From: Actinomycetes bacterium
GTDB lineage: Bacteria > Actinomycetota > Coriobacteriia > Coriobacteriales > Eggerthellaceae
Assembly (NCBI GenBank): GCA_023394615.1
Contig: JAEXAI010000010.1
Span: 62,001 to 126,000 of the forward strand
Length of the DNA stretch: 64,000 bases
Reading direction: 5' to 3'
Below, piece by piece: positions 44,148 through 53,467 of this stretch. Every line of letters begins with the position of its first letter. Within the stretch, counting starts at the first letter, position 1. Under the pieces are notes generated by a model that saw only the letters and a program-made list of their open reading frames with translations, was not told the DNA's origin and searched no databases. The position numbers and the translations under genes were made by a program.

Positions 44148-45386
44148 ATGACGGACAGAATAACGGTAAGCGCGGCATCGAGCGAAGATGCGCCGACGCT
44201 TCCCAGCTGGGTGGCCGAAGATGCGGTCACATACGCCCAAGCTGGCGTCGACACTGCGGAAGGCGCGCGTGCCGTGTCCGCCATTAAAGATGCGGTGCAT
44301 TCCACGTATCGAAACGAGGTAGTGGGGGACATCGGCGGCTTCGGCGGCTTGTTCTCTATCGCGGCAGCGAAAGATATGGAAGATCCGCTGCTGGTTTCGG
44401 GAACTGACGGCGTCGGTACGAAACTGCAGGTGGCGCGGTTGGCTGAAAAGCATGACACAGTGGGTATCGACTTGGTGGCCATGTGCGCAAACGATATTCT
44501 GGCGACGGGTGCTGAGCCGTTGTTCTTTTTGGATTACGTGGCCATTGGCAAGCTGAAAAGCGATGCGGTGGCAGAAATAGTGGGCGGCATCGCACAAGGA
44601 TGTTGTCAGGCGGGTTGTGCGCTGGTGGGCGGCGAGATGGCCGAGCATCCTGGCGTGATGGATCCCGACGATTATGATTTGAGCGGTTTTTGCGTGGGTG
44701 TAGTGGATCGAAAGAGCATGCTTGACCCGGCAAACGTGCGTGAAGGCGACGTGCTGCTGGGACTGGCGTCAAGCGGACTTCATTCCAATGGCTATTCGCT
44801 GGCGCGCAAGGTGTGCGTGGAGGGTCGCACTCACTACGAGTTGCGACTCGATCGTACGTCGCTTGGCGGTCGTAGTGTGCAGGATGCGCTGTTGGAGCCT
44901 ACCCGCATCTACGTGAAACCAGTGCGCCGTGTGCTTTCGGAAAATCCCGGCAGCGTGCATGCGCTGGCACATATAACGGGCGGCGGTATCACGGAAAATT
45001 TGGACCGTGCGCTTCCTGACAATGTGGATGCCTTGGTACATATAGGCACTTGGACCATGCAGCCTATCATTCCTTTCGTATGCCAAGCGGCTCATCTCGA
45101 CGAGATCGAAGCGCTGAAAACGTTCAATATGGGTATCGGCATGGTGCTTATCGTGTCCCCTGAAGACGCTGATGCAGTCATCGCTACGCTCGAAGATGCA
45201 GATGAGAAGGTCTTCCGGATTGGATCTATCGTGGCAGGCGAAGGCAAAGTGCGCTATGAGCACCAAGCCCCTCTTTTTCCTGAATTGGCATCTGATACTG
45301 CAGCGGCAGACGCGCCTGTGCCCGAATCGGGCGAGCGCGTGAAGGAGCGCGACGTATTCTACGAAGACGATCAGGACCAGGAGTAG
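44148..45386 (+). CDS. purM: Phosphoribosylformylglycinamidine cyclo-ligase
   Basis: A 412-residue AIR synthetase. Seen: DTAEGARAVSAIKDAV, GDIGGFGGLFS, LVSGTDGVGTKLQVA, CANDILATGAEPLFFLDY and GGEMAEHPGVM. The family is usually about 345 residues. This one has about 20 extra N-terminal residues and a 35-residue acidic C-terminal tail (SGERVKERDVFYEDDQDQE). AAAAGGAGAC site. Part of the purF-purM-purN-xdhC-purH operon. Confidence 0.95.
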   Translation: MTDRITVSAASSEDAPTLPSWVAEDAVTYAQAGVDTAEGARAVSAIKDAVHSTYRNEVVGDIGGFGGLFSIAAAKDMEDPLLVSGTDGVGTKLQVARLAEKHDTVGIDLVAMCANDILATGAEPLFFLDYVAIGKLKSDAVAEIVGGIAQGCCQAGCALVGGEMAEHPGVMDPDDYDLSGFCVGVVDRKSMLDPANVREGDVLLGLASSGLHSNGYSLARKVCVEGRTHYELRLDRTSLGGRSVQDALLEPTRIYVKPVRRVLSENPGSVHALAHITGGGITENLDRALPDNVDALVHIGTWTMQPIIPFVCQAAHLDEIEALKTFNMGIGMVLIVSPEDADAVIATLEDADEKVFRIGSIVAGEGKVRYEHQAPLFPELASDTAAADAPVPESGERVKERDVFYEDDQDQE

Positions 45387-45388
45387 GT

Positions 45389-46015
45389 ATGGCTGATTGG
45401 GAACCTCTGAAAATCGGAGTGCTCATCAGCGGCAGCGGTACGAACCTGCAGTCCATCATCGACGAGATAGAGGCTGGGCGGCTAAACGCTAAAGTGGTTT
45501 TAGTGCTCTCGTCGCGCCCTGACGCCTATGGGCTGCGCCGTGCGGCTGCGGCGGGCATTCCCACCGTGTCGCTGAACAAGGAGATATACGCCGATCCTTC
45601 CGTAGCCAACGAGGTCATAGCCACAGAGTTTATGCATGCCGGTGCCGAATACCTCGTGATGGCTGGCTACATGCGAAAGCTCGGCGAAGAGGTGCTTGAT
45701 ACGTTTCCGGATCACGTGATTAACTTGCATCCGGCGCTGCTGCCATCGTTTAAGGGCGCGCATGCCATAACGGAAGCATTTGATGCTGGGGTAAAACTGA
45801 CTGGCGTGACGGTGCATTTCGCCAATGCCGAATACGATAAGGGTCCTATCATCGCCCAGCGCGCCGTGCCAGTGCGTGAAGATGATACGGCGCAGACATT
45901 GGAAGAGGGCATACATGAGGTGGAGCATCAGCTTTATCCCCAGGTAATCGGCATGATTGCTGATGGTCGAGTATCTATTGGACAGGACCGGAAGGTGCAT
46001 ATCGCCGATGAGTAA
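45389..46015 (+). CDS. purN: Phosphoribosylglycinamide formyltransferase
   Basis: A 208-residue GART enzyme: ISGSGTNLQSIID, LVMAGYMRKLGEEVL, NLHPALLPSFKGAHA with the catalytic Asn/His, and TGVTVHFANAEYDKGPII with the late Asp region. The start is 2 bases after purM. Its end overlaps the xdhC start (ATGAGTAA) by 8 bases. Confidence 0.95.
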   Translation: MADWEPLKIGVLISGSGTNLQSIIDEIEAGRLNAKVVLVLSSRPDAYGLRRAAAAGIPTVSLNKEIYADPSVANEVIATEFMHAGAEYLVMAGYMRKLGEEVLDTFPDHVINLHPALLPSFKGAHAITEAFDAGVKLTGVTVHFANAEYDKGPIIAQRAVPVREDDTAQTLEEGIHEVEHQLYPQVIGMIADGRVSIGQDRKVHIADE

Positions 46016-47012
46016 TCAGATGAGCCCCTCGCGCAGACAGGTAATCCAGACTATTATCGATGATTTGGAAGGCGGGCGCTCGCCCGTGCTCGATGTCGTC
46101 GATTTCCCCTGTTTTTCACAGATTTCGACATCGGGCAACCCACATATCGGTCCCGACACGGCCCAGCGCATTGCAGCTGGTTTGACTGCCGCGGACATAC
46201 CCACGTTCAAACGAGCCATCGAGGCTTTGGAAGATGGTGATGTTGCATGGATTGGTTTCAAAGTGGTTTTCGATGCCGATGCAGCCGTGCAAAACGTGGA
46301 CAATGATGTAACCGGCAAATACGGGCAGACCGGTTCGGCAGATGGGCAAGATACGGTGTTTTTCTGCAACGACGCGGGCCAGATTGTGACCGCTCGTCCA
46401 CGTAGTCCCCGCGATACGTTTCAGATGAAGGATGTCACGCGAGGACCGGCTATGCACAACGAGCAGTTCGACGGACTCACTTGGTGCGCCGTGCCTCTGT
46501 TCGACCAGGTACGCGTATGGCTTTTGGGAGCAAGCGATGCTGCCAGCGAAGTGGCGGCATTGGCCCATCATGTGCGCTTTGCGGTGACTGCGGTGGACTA
46601 CGATGCGCAGTATTTGAACGAGGAGCGCTTTCCGTATGCCGAGCGCATCCTTATAGACAGCTTCGATGATATGAGCGATCTGCATGCCGAGCCCGAAGAT
46701 TACGTATGCGTGCTGACGCGCGGTCACATGTTTGACCCGCAATCGTGTTTGTGGGCTGTTGCGCACAAGGTGCATTACGTAGGTATGATGGGGTGTGCGG
46801 GCAAAAATTCCACCGTGCAGGTACTATGCGAAGAGCACGGTATGACCGAGGCGCAATGGGATGCGATAAAGAGGCCCATAGGGCTGAAATTCGGCGCGAA
46901 AACGCCGGCCGAACTGGCAATAGCCATCGTCGGAGAACTGGTTGATGTACGCTATAAACAGCGTTACAGCATAGAGGCGCAGGAAAGGCACGAAACCGAT
47001 TTAGGGAGGTAA
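46008..47012 (+). CDS. XdhC family molybdenum-hydroxylase maturation protein
   Basis: A 334-residue protein. The C-terminal half is the XdhC Rossmann domain: EDYVCVLTRGHMFDPQ, YVGMMGCAGKNST, and RPIGLKFGAKTPAELAIAIVGEL. The N-terminal half is the XdhC/CoxI sensor-like region, here with a Ser/Gly-Asn-Pro start. XdhC proteins hold the molybdenum cofactor and help sulfurate it before insertion into xanthine dehydrogenase and kin. Its place between purN and purH is unusual; see findings. The longer reading frame to 45957 overlaps purN and is not used. Confidence 0.8.
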   Translation: MSNQMSPSRRQVIQTIIDDLEGGRSPVLDVVDFPCFSQISTSGNPHIGPDTAQRIAAGLTAADIPTFKRAIEALEDGDVAWIGFKVVFDADAAVQNVDNDVTGKYGQTGSADGQDTVFFCNDAGQIVTARPRSPRDTFQMKDVTRGPAMHNEQFDGLTWCAVPLFDQVRVWLLGASDAASEVAALAHHVRFAVTAVDYDAQYLNEERFPYAERILIDSFDDMSDLHAEPEDYVCVLTRGHMFDPQSCLWAVAHKVHYVGMMGCAGKNSTVQVLCEEHGMTEAQWDAIKRPIGLKFGAKTPAELAIAIVGELVDVRYKQRYSIEAQERHETDLGR

Positions 47013-47017
47013 AGAGC

Positions 47018-48598
47018 GTGGAGAATCCAAAGGTCAAAAGAGTACTGATTTCCGTGACCGACAAATCGGGAGTTGCCGATTTCGCACAGGCACTGTCCAG
47101 CGAATTCGGGGCGACCATCATATCCACGGGAGGCACGGCGCGCGCGTTGAAAGAGGCGGGCGTTGATGTGATTCCCATCGAGGAAGTGACCGGCTTTCCC
47201 GAGATGATGGATGGACGCGTGAAGACGTTGCACCCGAAAGTGCATGGCGGTCTTTTGGCCAAGCGCGACAACCCCGATCACATGGCCCAAGCTGCCGAGC
47301 ACGACATCCAGATGATCGATATGGTGGTGGTGAACCTCTACGCGTTCACCAAGACGGTAGAATCGGGTGCTGATTTCGCTACGTGCATCGAAAACATCGA
47401 TATCGGCGGACCTTCTATGCTGCGCAGCGCTGCGAAGAATTTCGAGAGCGTAGCCGTGGTGACCGATCCGGCTACTTACGACGACGTGCTGGAAGAAATG
47501 CGTGCAAACGACGGTGCTACCTTGCGGGATACGCGCGCAAAGATGGCCCTGCGGGTGTTTCAGACCACCGGTGCTTATGATAGCGCTATCGCGGCATGGA
47601 TGGGCAGGCAGCTGGCCGGCGACGATGCCGCAGCAGCCGAGTTCCCTGCGAAAGCAGACGTTCCGCTGACCAAGAAGCAGGACCTGCGCTACGGCGAGAA
47701 CCCGCATCAGAAGGCCGCGTTCTACACGCGCGACGACTACGGCTATGCTACCCATGCGTTAGCCAATGCCAAGCAGCTGCAAGGCAAAGAGCTCTCCTAC
47801 AACAATTACCTGGATTCTGACGCAGCTTGGACTGCCGTGCGCGAGTACCAGAGACCGGCTTGCGTGATCGTGAAGCATCTGACTCCGTGCGGTATTTGCG
47901 AAAGCGATGATTTGCTGGACGCCTACAAACGTGCTCATGACTGCGACCCTGTTTCGGCTTATGGTGGCGTGTTGGCATTCAACCGCCCGCTGACCGAAGA
48001 CGTAGTAGCTGAGATCTTCGAGCGCAAACAGTTTGTGGAAGTTATTATCGCGCCGTCGTTTTCCGCGAAGGCTGCTGAAATGTACACGGCCAAAAAGAAT
48101 GCGCGCCTGCTTGAGACCGGCGGCGTGAATCCTGCCGGCGGGGAAGTGGAATACCGCTCAGTAGAAGGCGGGCTTCTGTGCCAAGAAAGCGATGCAGTAT
48201 TAGAAGACCCGGCCGCATTCACCGTGGCTACCAAGACAGTGCCCACTGAAGATCAGATGAAGCAGCTGGCTTTCGCGTGGAAGGCATGCAAGAGCGTGAA
48301 GAGCAACGCTATTTTGATTGCGAAAGACTATGCGACGGTAGGTGTGGGCGGCGGACAGCCCAATCGCGTGAATTCCGCCCGTATCGCCGTCGAGCAGGCG
48401 GGCGACAAGGCGCAAGGTGCCGTTGCGGCAAGCGATGCGTTCTTCCCGTTCCGCGACGGATTCGATACGTTGGCGCAGGCTGGTGTGGTGGCTGTCATAC
48501 AGCCGGGCGGTTCCATTCGTGACCAAGAGGTAATCGATGCGGCCAATGAGCAAGGCATCGCGATGGTGTTCACCGGGCATCGCCACTTTAGGCACTAG
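47018..48598 (+). CDS. purH: Bifunctional AICAR formyltransferase / IMP cyclohydrolase
   Basis: A 526-residue enzyme for the last two purine steps. The N-terminal IMP cyclohydrolase has ISTGGTARALKEAGVDV and GRVKTLHPKVHGG. The transformylase has RYGENPHQKAAFY, KHLTPCGICES and AYGGVLAFNRPL, and ends in VIQPGGSIRDQEVIDAANE with the MVFTGHRHFRH tail. The start is GTG with GGGAGG before it. Ends the purine operon at a bidirectional terminator. Confidence 0.96.
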   Translation: MENPKVKRVLISVTDKSGVADFAQALSSEFGATIISTGGTARALKEAGVDVIPIEEVTGFPEMMDGRVKTLHPKVHGGLLAKRDNPDHMAQAAEHDIQMIDMVVVNLYAFTKTVESGADFATCIENIDIGGPSMLRSAAKNFESVAVVTDPATYDDVLEEMRANDGATLRDTRAKMALRVFQTTGAYDSAIAAWMGRQLAGDDAAAAEFPAKADVPLTKKQDLRYGENPHQKAAFYTRDDYGYATHALANAKQLQGKELSYNNYLDSDAAWTAVREYQRPACVIVKHLTPCGICESDDLLDAYKRAHDCDPVSAYGGVLAFNRPLTEDVVAEIFERKQFVEVIIAPSFSAKAAEMYTAKKNARLLETGGVNPAGGEVEYRSVEGGLLCQESDAVLEDPAAFTVATKTVPTEDQMKQLAFAWKACKSVKSNAILIAKDYATVGVGGGQPNRVNSARIAVEQAGDKAQGAVAASDAFFPFRDGFDTLAQAGVVAVIQPGGSIRDQEVIDAANEQGIAMVFTGHRHFRH

Positions 48599-48663
48599 AC
48601 TACACGAAGGGTTTTTTAAAAAGTGCGCATGAGAGAGCGCGCTTGATGAAAAGAGCATTCGTT

Positions 48664-48705
48664 TAGAAAAAAGGGGCATCGGGTTTCGGCCGGATGCCCC
48701 TTTGC
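48664..48705. terminator. Bidirectional terminator between purH and the J-domain gene
   Basis: AAAGGGGCATC (48670-48680) pairs perfectly with GATGCCCCTTT (48693-48703). On the minus strand a run of six T follows, so it serves best for the J-domain gene. Confidence 0.75.
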
Positions 48706-48754
48706 TGTTCTATTGTGAAGCTGTACTGCATGTACGTGCTTTTGATTGCGCTTG

Positions 48755-49603
48755 TTATTGCGCGACTTTCGCGCGCTCTTTAGCGGTGTTGTAGCGATCT
48801 GACGCCTTGCGAACCGCACCTATGTCGTAGGCCACGGCTATCCCCAAAAATATCAGCGCGCCCATGCTCACTGATGAACCCACTGAGGGCATAAACATGG
48901 CAAGCGAGGGTCCCAGCACTATCACAGCAGGCAGGATTAAAAAGCCGCTGCAGCCGTCGATTTCTCTGAACACTGCCATCAGCAGTGTGATGACGATATA
49001 TAAAAATATGCCGATGGCCAATGCGCCTACGGCGGCGCAAAGGGCCAAGACGCCCGCTTTCAGAGCAATCGCCGTCAATGTCGTGCGCCTGTCGTGCTGT
49101 GCTTCGGCTGCTTCTTCGGCGGGGGTCTTCGTAGGGGCTTGCGTGTAGGTGGACGAAAACGGGTCGAAAGGGTTGGCGCCATTGGCGTGTGCGCCTCGGT
49201 TCTGGTCGGTTCCGATATCGTCCCACGATGTCCATACGAAGTCGAACGGCCAACCAGCGAATGGGTCTTCCCCGTAGGGGTTGTTGGAATTTCCTTGACC
49301 GGTACCGCTACCACCTTGTTGATATCCGCTTTGGTTAGGTCGATACGAGGTATAGGGGTTCGCATAGGGGTTTCCGTAGCCGCCGGTGCGAGGACCGCTT
49401 TCCGGGTCCCATTTACGCGAGAGCAGTACATCGCGCGCTTCATTTATCAGCTTGGTTTTCTCTTCGGCTGTTTTCTTTTTTTCTGGGTCGGCAAACTGGT
49501 CGGGATGGTTTTCGCGGACTTTTTGACGATGGGCTTTTTTGATATCCTCATCGCTGGTGCCGTCGGATAAACCGAGAATTTTTAAGGCTTCAGATTTTTT
49601 CAT
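48755..49603 (-). CDS. J-domain membrane protein
   Basis: A 282-residue protein: an N-terminal J domain (MKKSEALKILGLSDGTSDED, HPD motif in VRENHPDQFA) that stimulates DnaK-type chaperones, then a Gly/Asn/Pro/Tyr-rich linker (about 70-150). After that come four hydrophobic helices (LKAGVLALCAAVGALAIGIF and on) that hold the protein in the membrane. No zinc-finger or substrate domain of true DnaJ. The role is likely a membrane-tethered co-chaperone; targets unknown. Start 49603 is the first Met of the J domain. Confidence 0.8.
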   Translation of the reverse strand: MKKSEALKILGLSDGTSDEDIKKAHRQKVRENHPDQFADPEKKKTAEEKTKLINEARDVLLSRKWDPESGPRTGGYGNPYANPYTSYRPNQSGYQQGGSGTGQGNSNNPYGEDPFAGWPFDFVWTSWDDIGTDQNRGAHANGANPFDPFSSTYTQAPTKTPAEEAAEAQHDRRTTLTAIALKAGVLALCAAVGALAIGIFLYIVITLLMAVFREIDGCSGFLILPAVIVLGPSLAMFMPSVGSSVSMGALIFLGIAVAYDIGAVRKASDRYNTAKERAKVAQ

Positions 49604-49712
49604 GCCCTGCACTATACGGGTTGGACGTGAATTTTTGATGCGCAAGACCGATGTGTCAACGTTGCGTAATGTAGCTGTTGGCTATTCATGAGCTGAAACG
49701 TCGCTGTGATGG

Positions 49713-49718
49713 TATAAT
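49713..49718 (+). promoter_or_regulatory. Extended -10 promoter of the LPG-synthase-like gene
   Basis: TGGTATAAT (TATAAT at 49713) is 28 bases before the start of the gene and gives an extended -10 promoter with no clear -35. Confidence 0.5.
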
Positions 49719-49746
49719 GCCGGATTGCAGATAGAAAGGAGCGGCG

Positions 49747-51324
49747 ATGAAAAAAGCACTGTTTCTTGTGCTCGCGGTCGTCGCGTGCTGCTTTATCCTT
49801 GGTAATGCCGATACCATCAGTGACATTTACAATGCGACCCAATCCGGAGCGACCATTCCGCTTATCTTGGCGTGTGTCGTCATGGTTGCGCGTCATGTGA
49901 CGCAGGCTATATCGTACAAAGCCTCTTTCGAAGCCGTCGGCTTCAAAGGCCCTGGGGTGTGGAACTACATCGTGCTCATATTCAGTCTGGTGTTCATAAA
50001 CACGTTCTGCATGTTCTCGGGTGCCACCGGTGTGGCTTTCATTGTGGATGACGCGCATCGAAAAGGCGCTGATCTGGGCAAATCCACGAGCGGTGCCATA
50101 CTTTCGCAAATCGGTTACTTTGCAGCGGTTTTGGTGATATCCATCATCGGCTTCATTACCATGATCTTGTCGGATTCCATCAACATGCTGTTCGTGGTCG
50201 GCGCGCTGCTTCTGGCCGGTACCCTGCTCATCCTGTCGAGTTTGTTTGTGATCGGATTCTATCGTCCTCGTTGGCTCTACAAGCTGTTCGGCTGGATAGA
50301 AAAGCCCGTGCGTGCGATTACCCGTAAGCTGAAAAAGGAAGTGGCGGGCACGTGGGGCAAGGACACGGCTGATTCATTCATAAAATCGGCTCGCGTGATG
50401 GGACACAACCCCTCTGGAACCGTAATCAGTATTGCGTGGGCATCGTTTTCCGCTATTTTGAACATGATGTGCCTCGTGGCTATCGGGTATGCATTCGGCT
50501 TCGAGAATGTAGCGGCTCTTGTGGCGGCTTTCGCATTGGCTGCCATCTCGGTAATACTCAGCCCGACTCCGCAAGGTATCGGCGTGGTGGAAGCGGCCAT
50601 TGCCGCAGTGCTCACTGCTTATGGTTGCTCTCTTGCCACAGCCACGGCTATCGCGCTGGTATACCGTGGCATCATGTTTTGGCTGCCGTTCTGCATCGGG
50701 GCAGTGCTGCTTTCCCAATCGGGATTCTTCCATGCCAAAAAAGATCCCACCCAAGAACAGCACGACAAGGACATAGGATGGATATCCGGTACTTTGGTGG
50801 GTATCGTGGGTTTGGTGAACATGGGGCTGAATCTGGTCCCGTCGTTCTTCGCGCCTTATAACGCGTTGGTAGATTGGATCAATTTCGGCGACCTGTTCGC
50901 TGGGCCCACGCTGGCTTTATTTGGGCTTTTGCTGGTGATAATGGCAATAGGTCTCATCAAGCGCTATCGAACGGTGTGGGCCATCACCACGTTTCTCTTG
51001 GTTTTAGTGGCTGGGTTGGAATTTTTGTTTTACGAGACCATCACCGTGGGCATTGCCTGTGTCGCGCTGGCCATATGGCTGTTTTGGAAACGCGGCGCCT
51101 TCGACCAACAGATTGCTTGGCCGCCCCATTTTGGGCGCAGGAAAGTAAATGCCTCAGCAATGCAGCAGGTGCCTGTCGTCAGTGAGGAAGCTCCTGTTGC
51201 TGATTCCGGCGAAGTCGTACCCACCGATTCCGAATCAACGTCTGTACCGGCGGATACGGTACCCGCCGATTCTGAACAAGCATCTGTACCTCCATCGAAT
51301 ACGAAAAACGAGCAAGCTGAATGA
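49747..51324 (+). CDS. LPG-synthase-like flippase/UPF0104 membrane protein
   Basis: A 525-residue protein with about 11-12 membrane helices. LSPTPQGIGVVEAAIAAVL in the middle is the LPG_synthase_TM (MprF N-terminal/UPF0104) signature, and YFAAVLVISIIGF and HVTQAISYKASFEAVG also fit. There is no aminoacyl transferase domain, so this would act as a lipid flippase or transporter. A Pro/Ser/Glu/Val-rich tail (about 470-525) is cytoplasmic. The stop overlaps the ATP-grasp start (ATGA). The lipid is unknown. Confidence 0.8.
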   Translation: MKKALFLVLAVVACCFILGNADTISDIYNATQSGATIPLILACVVMVARHVTQAISYKASFEAVGFKGPGVWNYIVLIFSLVFINTFCMFSGATGVAFIVDDAHRKGADLGKSTSGAILSQIGYFAAVLVISIIGFITMILSDSINMLFVVGALLLAGTLLILSSLFVIGFYRPRWLYKLFGWIEKPVRAITRKLKKEVAGTWGKDTADSFIKSARVMGHNPSGTVISIAWASFSAILNMMCLVAIGYAFGFENVAALVAAFALAAISVILSPTPQGIGVVEAAIAAVLTAYGCSLATATAIALVYRGIMFWLPFCIGAVLLSQSGFFHAKKDPTQEQHDKDIGWISGTLVGIVGLVNMGLNLVPSFFAPYNALVDWINFGDLFAGPTLALFGLLLVIMAIGLIKRYRTVWAITTFLLVLVAGLEFLFYETITVGIACVALAIWLFWKRGAFDQQIAWPPHFGRRKVNASAMQQVPVVSEEAPVADSGEVVPTDSESTSVPADTVPADSEQASVPPSNTKNEQAE

Positions 51325-52541
51325 TTATTCTGGATGATTCCCATGTTTCCGACCGAATGAGCGACTACCTGCAGCAATCTGGCCAACCCGTGCTCGACAC
51401 GGCCATGGCTCGGACGATTGCCGATGGCGGATGCCGATTGAACATCGTTGCCGAAGACGAAGCCGTTTCGCGCATCGAGGCGGGGGAGCGTCTGTACGCC
51501 ATGTCTGAAAGCCATTTGGACTGGGTGCTTTCCCACATCAATAACGACAGTTTGTGTGATGCCATCCGTATCTGCAAGGACAAGGAAAGCATGCGAATTG
51601 CACTGCAGCCTCTCTATCCTGACTGCTTTTTCCAGGCATGCGATATCGACGAATTGTTGAGTATGGACTTTCCTAAAGCCGCTCTACCGTTCGTGCTGAA
51701 ACCGTCTGTGGGTTTTTTGAGTGTTGGGGTGTATACCGTGCGCAGCCGCGATGACTGGGATGCGGCTTTGCTAGACATACGTCGCAATAAGGAAGAATGG
51801 GCGAAATGGTACGACGATAGCGTAATCGCGCCGTCGCATTTCATCATGGAATCGCTGGTAGAAGGTACGGAATACGCCATTGATGCCTATTTCGACGATG
51901 ACGGGCATGCCCGCGTGCTCAATGTGCTGCGCCATGATTTCGCCGACCCGCACGATACTGGCGACCGGCTGTATTATACTGGTGTGTCCGTGATGCGTGC
52001 GCAGATGAATCGCATGCAGGACTTCTTGGATTCGGCGAACCGCTCCATGCATATGCGGGCCTTTCCTGTGCATGTGGAAGTGCGCGACACGGGCGATATG
52101 ATTTTTCCCATCGAGTTCAACCCGCTTCGTTTCGCGGGATTGGGCGGCACGGAAGTGAGCCGTTTCGCATACGGGTTTTTCACGTTCGATATGTATCTGC
52201 GCGACGAAGTCCCTGACTGGGAGCGTTTGTTGGGCGCGGGTGAGGGCGACGACGGCGCTGCTGCTGAAACTGCCGCCGCTGCTGCAGCCAGACCAGACGC
52301 CACCGACGACGACCTATTTTGCATGTCGGTGCTGAATCCTCCCGCGAATACGCCGCATGACGCGCAGTTTGACTACGATGCGCTGTGGGCACAGGTGGGC
52401 CATCCTCTGGCGCTCGACCGATTCGATTATGCGAGCACGGGTATATTCGGTTTCCTGTTCTGGAAAACCAACGCCGTTGACGAGGCCGAGCGCACCTGGC
52501 TGTTGAAAAACGATCTAGGTGAATTTATCATTACCGCATAA
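51321..52541 (+). CDS. ATP-grasp enzyme coupled to a lipid flippase-like protein
   Basis: A 406-residue ATP-grasp protein. Recognisable parts: KDKESMRIALQPLYPDCFF, LPFVLKPSVGFLSVGVYTV (Lys of ATP binding), FIMESLVEGTEYAIDAYFDD (Glu pairs), and FPIEFNPLRFAGLGGTE. ATP-grasp ligases join a carboxylate to an amine or thiol via an acylphosphate. An Ala-rich insert lies at about 311-325. The ATGA overlap with the gene before it implies one function in two proteins, possibly lipid or surface polymer modification (inference). Substrate unknown. Confidence 0.75.
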   Translation: MIILDDSHVSDRMSDYLQQSGQPVLDTAMARTIADGGCRLNIVAEDEAVSRIEAGERLYAMSESHLDWVLSHINNDSLCDAIRICKDKESMRIALQPLYPDCFFQACDIDELLSMDFPKAALPFVLKPSVGFLSVGVYTVRSRDDWDAALLDIRRNKEEWAKWYDDSVIAPSHFIMESLVEGTEYAIDAYFDDDGHARVLNVLRHDFADPHDTGDRLYYTGVSVMRAQMNRMQDFLDSANRSMHMRAFPVHVEVRDTGDMIFPIEFNPLRFAGLGGTEVSRFAYGFFTFDMYLRDEVPDWERLLGAGEGDDGAAAETAAAAAARPDATDDDLFCMSVLNPPANTPHDAQFDYDALWAQVGHPLALDRFDYASTGIFGFLFWKTNAVDEAERTWLLKNDLGEFIITA

Positions 52542-52715
52542 AGCGCTTACCGGTGGCGTTGGGTGCGAGGTCGCAAATTTGAAATTTTTTGAAAGACGAA
52601 TTTACACAATCTGTTAACGTTGGGTGGGGTTTCGCCAGCAGAGTTTTGCGACTGCTACAATGCAATCAACACGAAAATCGGTTCGTGCCTGAGAAGGCCG
52701 AAGAAGTGAGTTGCA

Positions 52716-53402
52716 ATGAGCGATACGAACAACCAGAACCAAAATGACGGCGACGTGCGTCCGCAACAGCCCGGACCTTATGATTCGGCGCAGCAAATTG
52801 GCTCCGCGGGGCAGACGCCTGTGGATCAGGAGTCCGCACAACCGCAAGCAGCGTATAGTCAGCCAGCACAACCACAACAACAGCAACCGGCTCAGCAGCC
52901 GGGAACTCAGCAACCTGCGCAGCAACCTGCGCAGCAACCGGCTCAGCAACCGGCGCAGCAACCGGGTACTCAGCAACCCGCGCAGCAGCCATCTCAGCCT
53001 CAGCAGCAGAACAACTCGAACAATCCAAGCAATACCAATAATCCGAACAATACCAATAATCCGAACGGCCCGGTTCCACCCACCTACGAGCCGAACAGAC
53101 GACCCGGTGCTGCAATCCCTGGGTTCGGCGGCGGCATGAAAGCGGCTTGGGCTGCGATGGGATTCCTCTTGGGAATATTCAGTCTTCCTTTGGCATTCAT
53201 CGTGTATTCGAATCGTGGACCGGTTTTGCGTAACCAAGCTATTAAATGGTCGCTTGTGGGTATCGCGATTACCTTCGTTGTCTATATTATTGTGTTCCTG
53301 TCCATAGGCGGTGACTTCAGCTCTCTGTTCGCCACGTCGGGTACCGACACGAGTGCTACGACTGGCTCGTCGTCCACCCAATCGCAGGGCAGCGCATTTT
53401 AG
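52716..53402 (+). CDS. Q/P-rich membrane protein of unknown function
   Basis: A 228-residue protein. Residues 1-135 are extremely Gln/Pro/Asn-rich, with a QQPA repeat encoded by 12-bp DNA units around 52880-52990, then GGGMKAAWAAMGFLLGIF. Two helices follow (about 146-165 and 178-200), then a Ser/Thr-rich end. The layout is that of DUF4190-type small membrane proteins of actinobacteria with a long disordered head. No enzyme motif is seen. TACAAT at 52656-52661 is a likely -10 box. Confidence 0.6.
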   Translation: MSDTNNQNQNDGDVRPQQPGPYDSAQQIGSAGQTPVDQESAQPQAAYSQPAQPQQQQPAQQPGTQQPAQQPAQQPAQQPAQQPGTQQPAQQPSQPQQQNNSNNPSNTNNPNNTNNPNGPVPPTYEPNRRPGAAIPGFGGGMKAAWAAMGFLLGIFSLPLAFIVYSNRGPVLRNQAIKWSLVGIAITFVVYIIVFLSIGGDFSSLFATSGTDTSATTGSSSTQSQGSAF

Positions 53403-53467
53403 TGGCCGCGCGTGATGCGGAGCATATAAACCGAGGCACAGAAACGCCTCAAGTAAAAAACCGTCCC

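Noticed and set aside
52880..52990. Frameshift or assembly error in the QQPA-coding repeat
   Set aside because: The 12-bp units keep the frame and the following membrane helices are intact.
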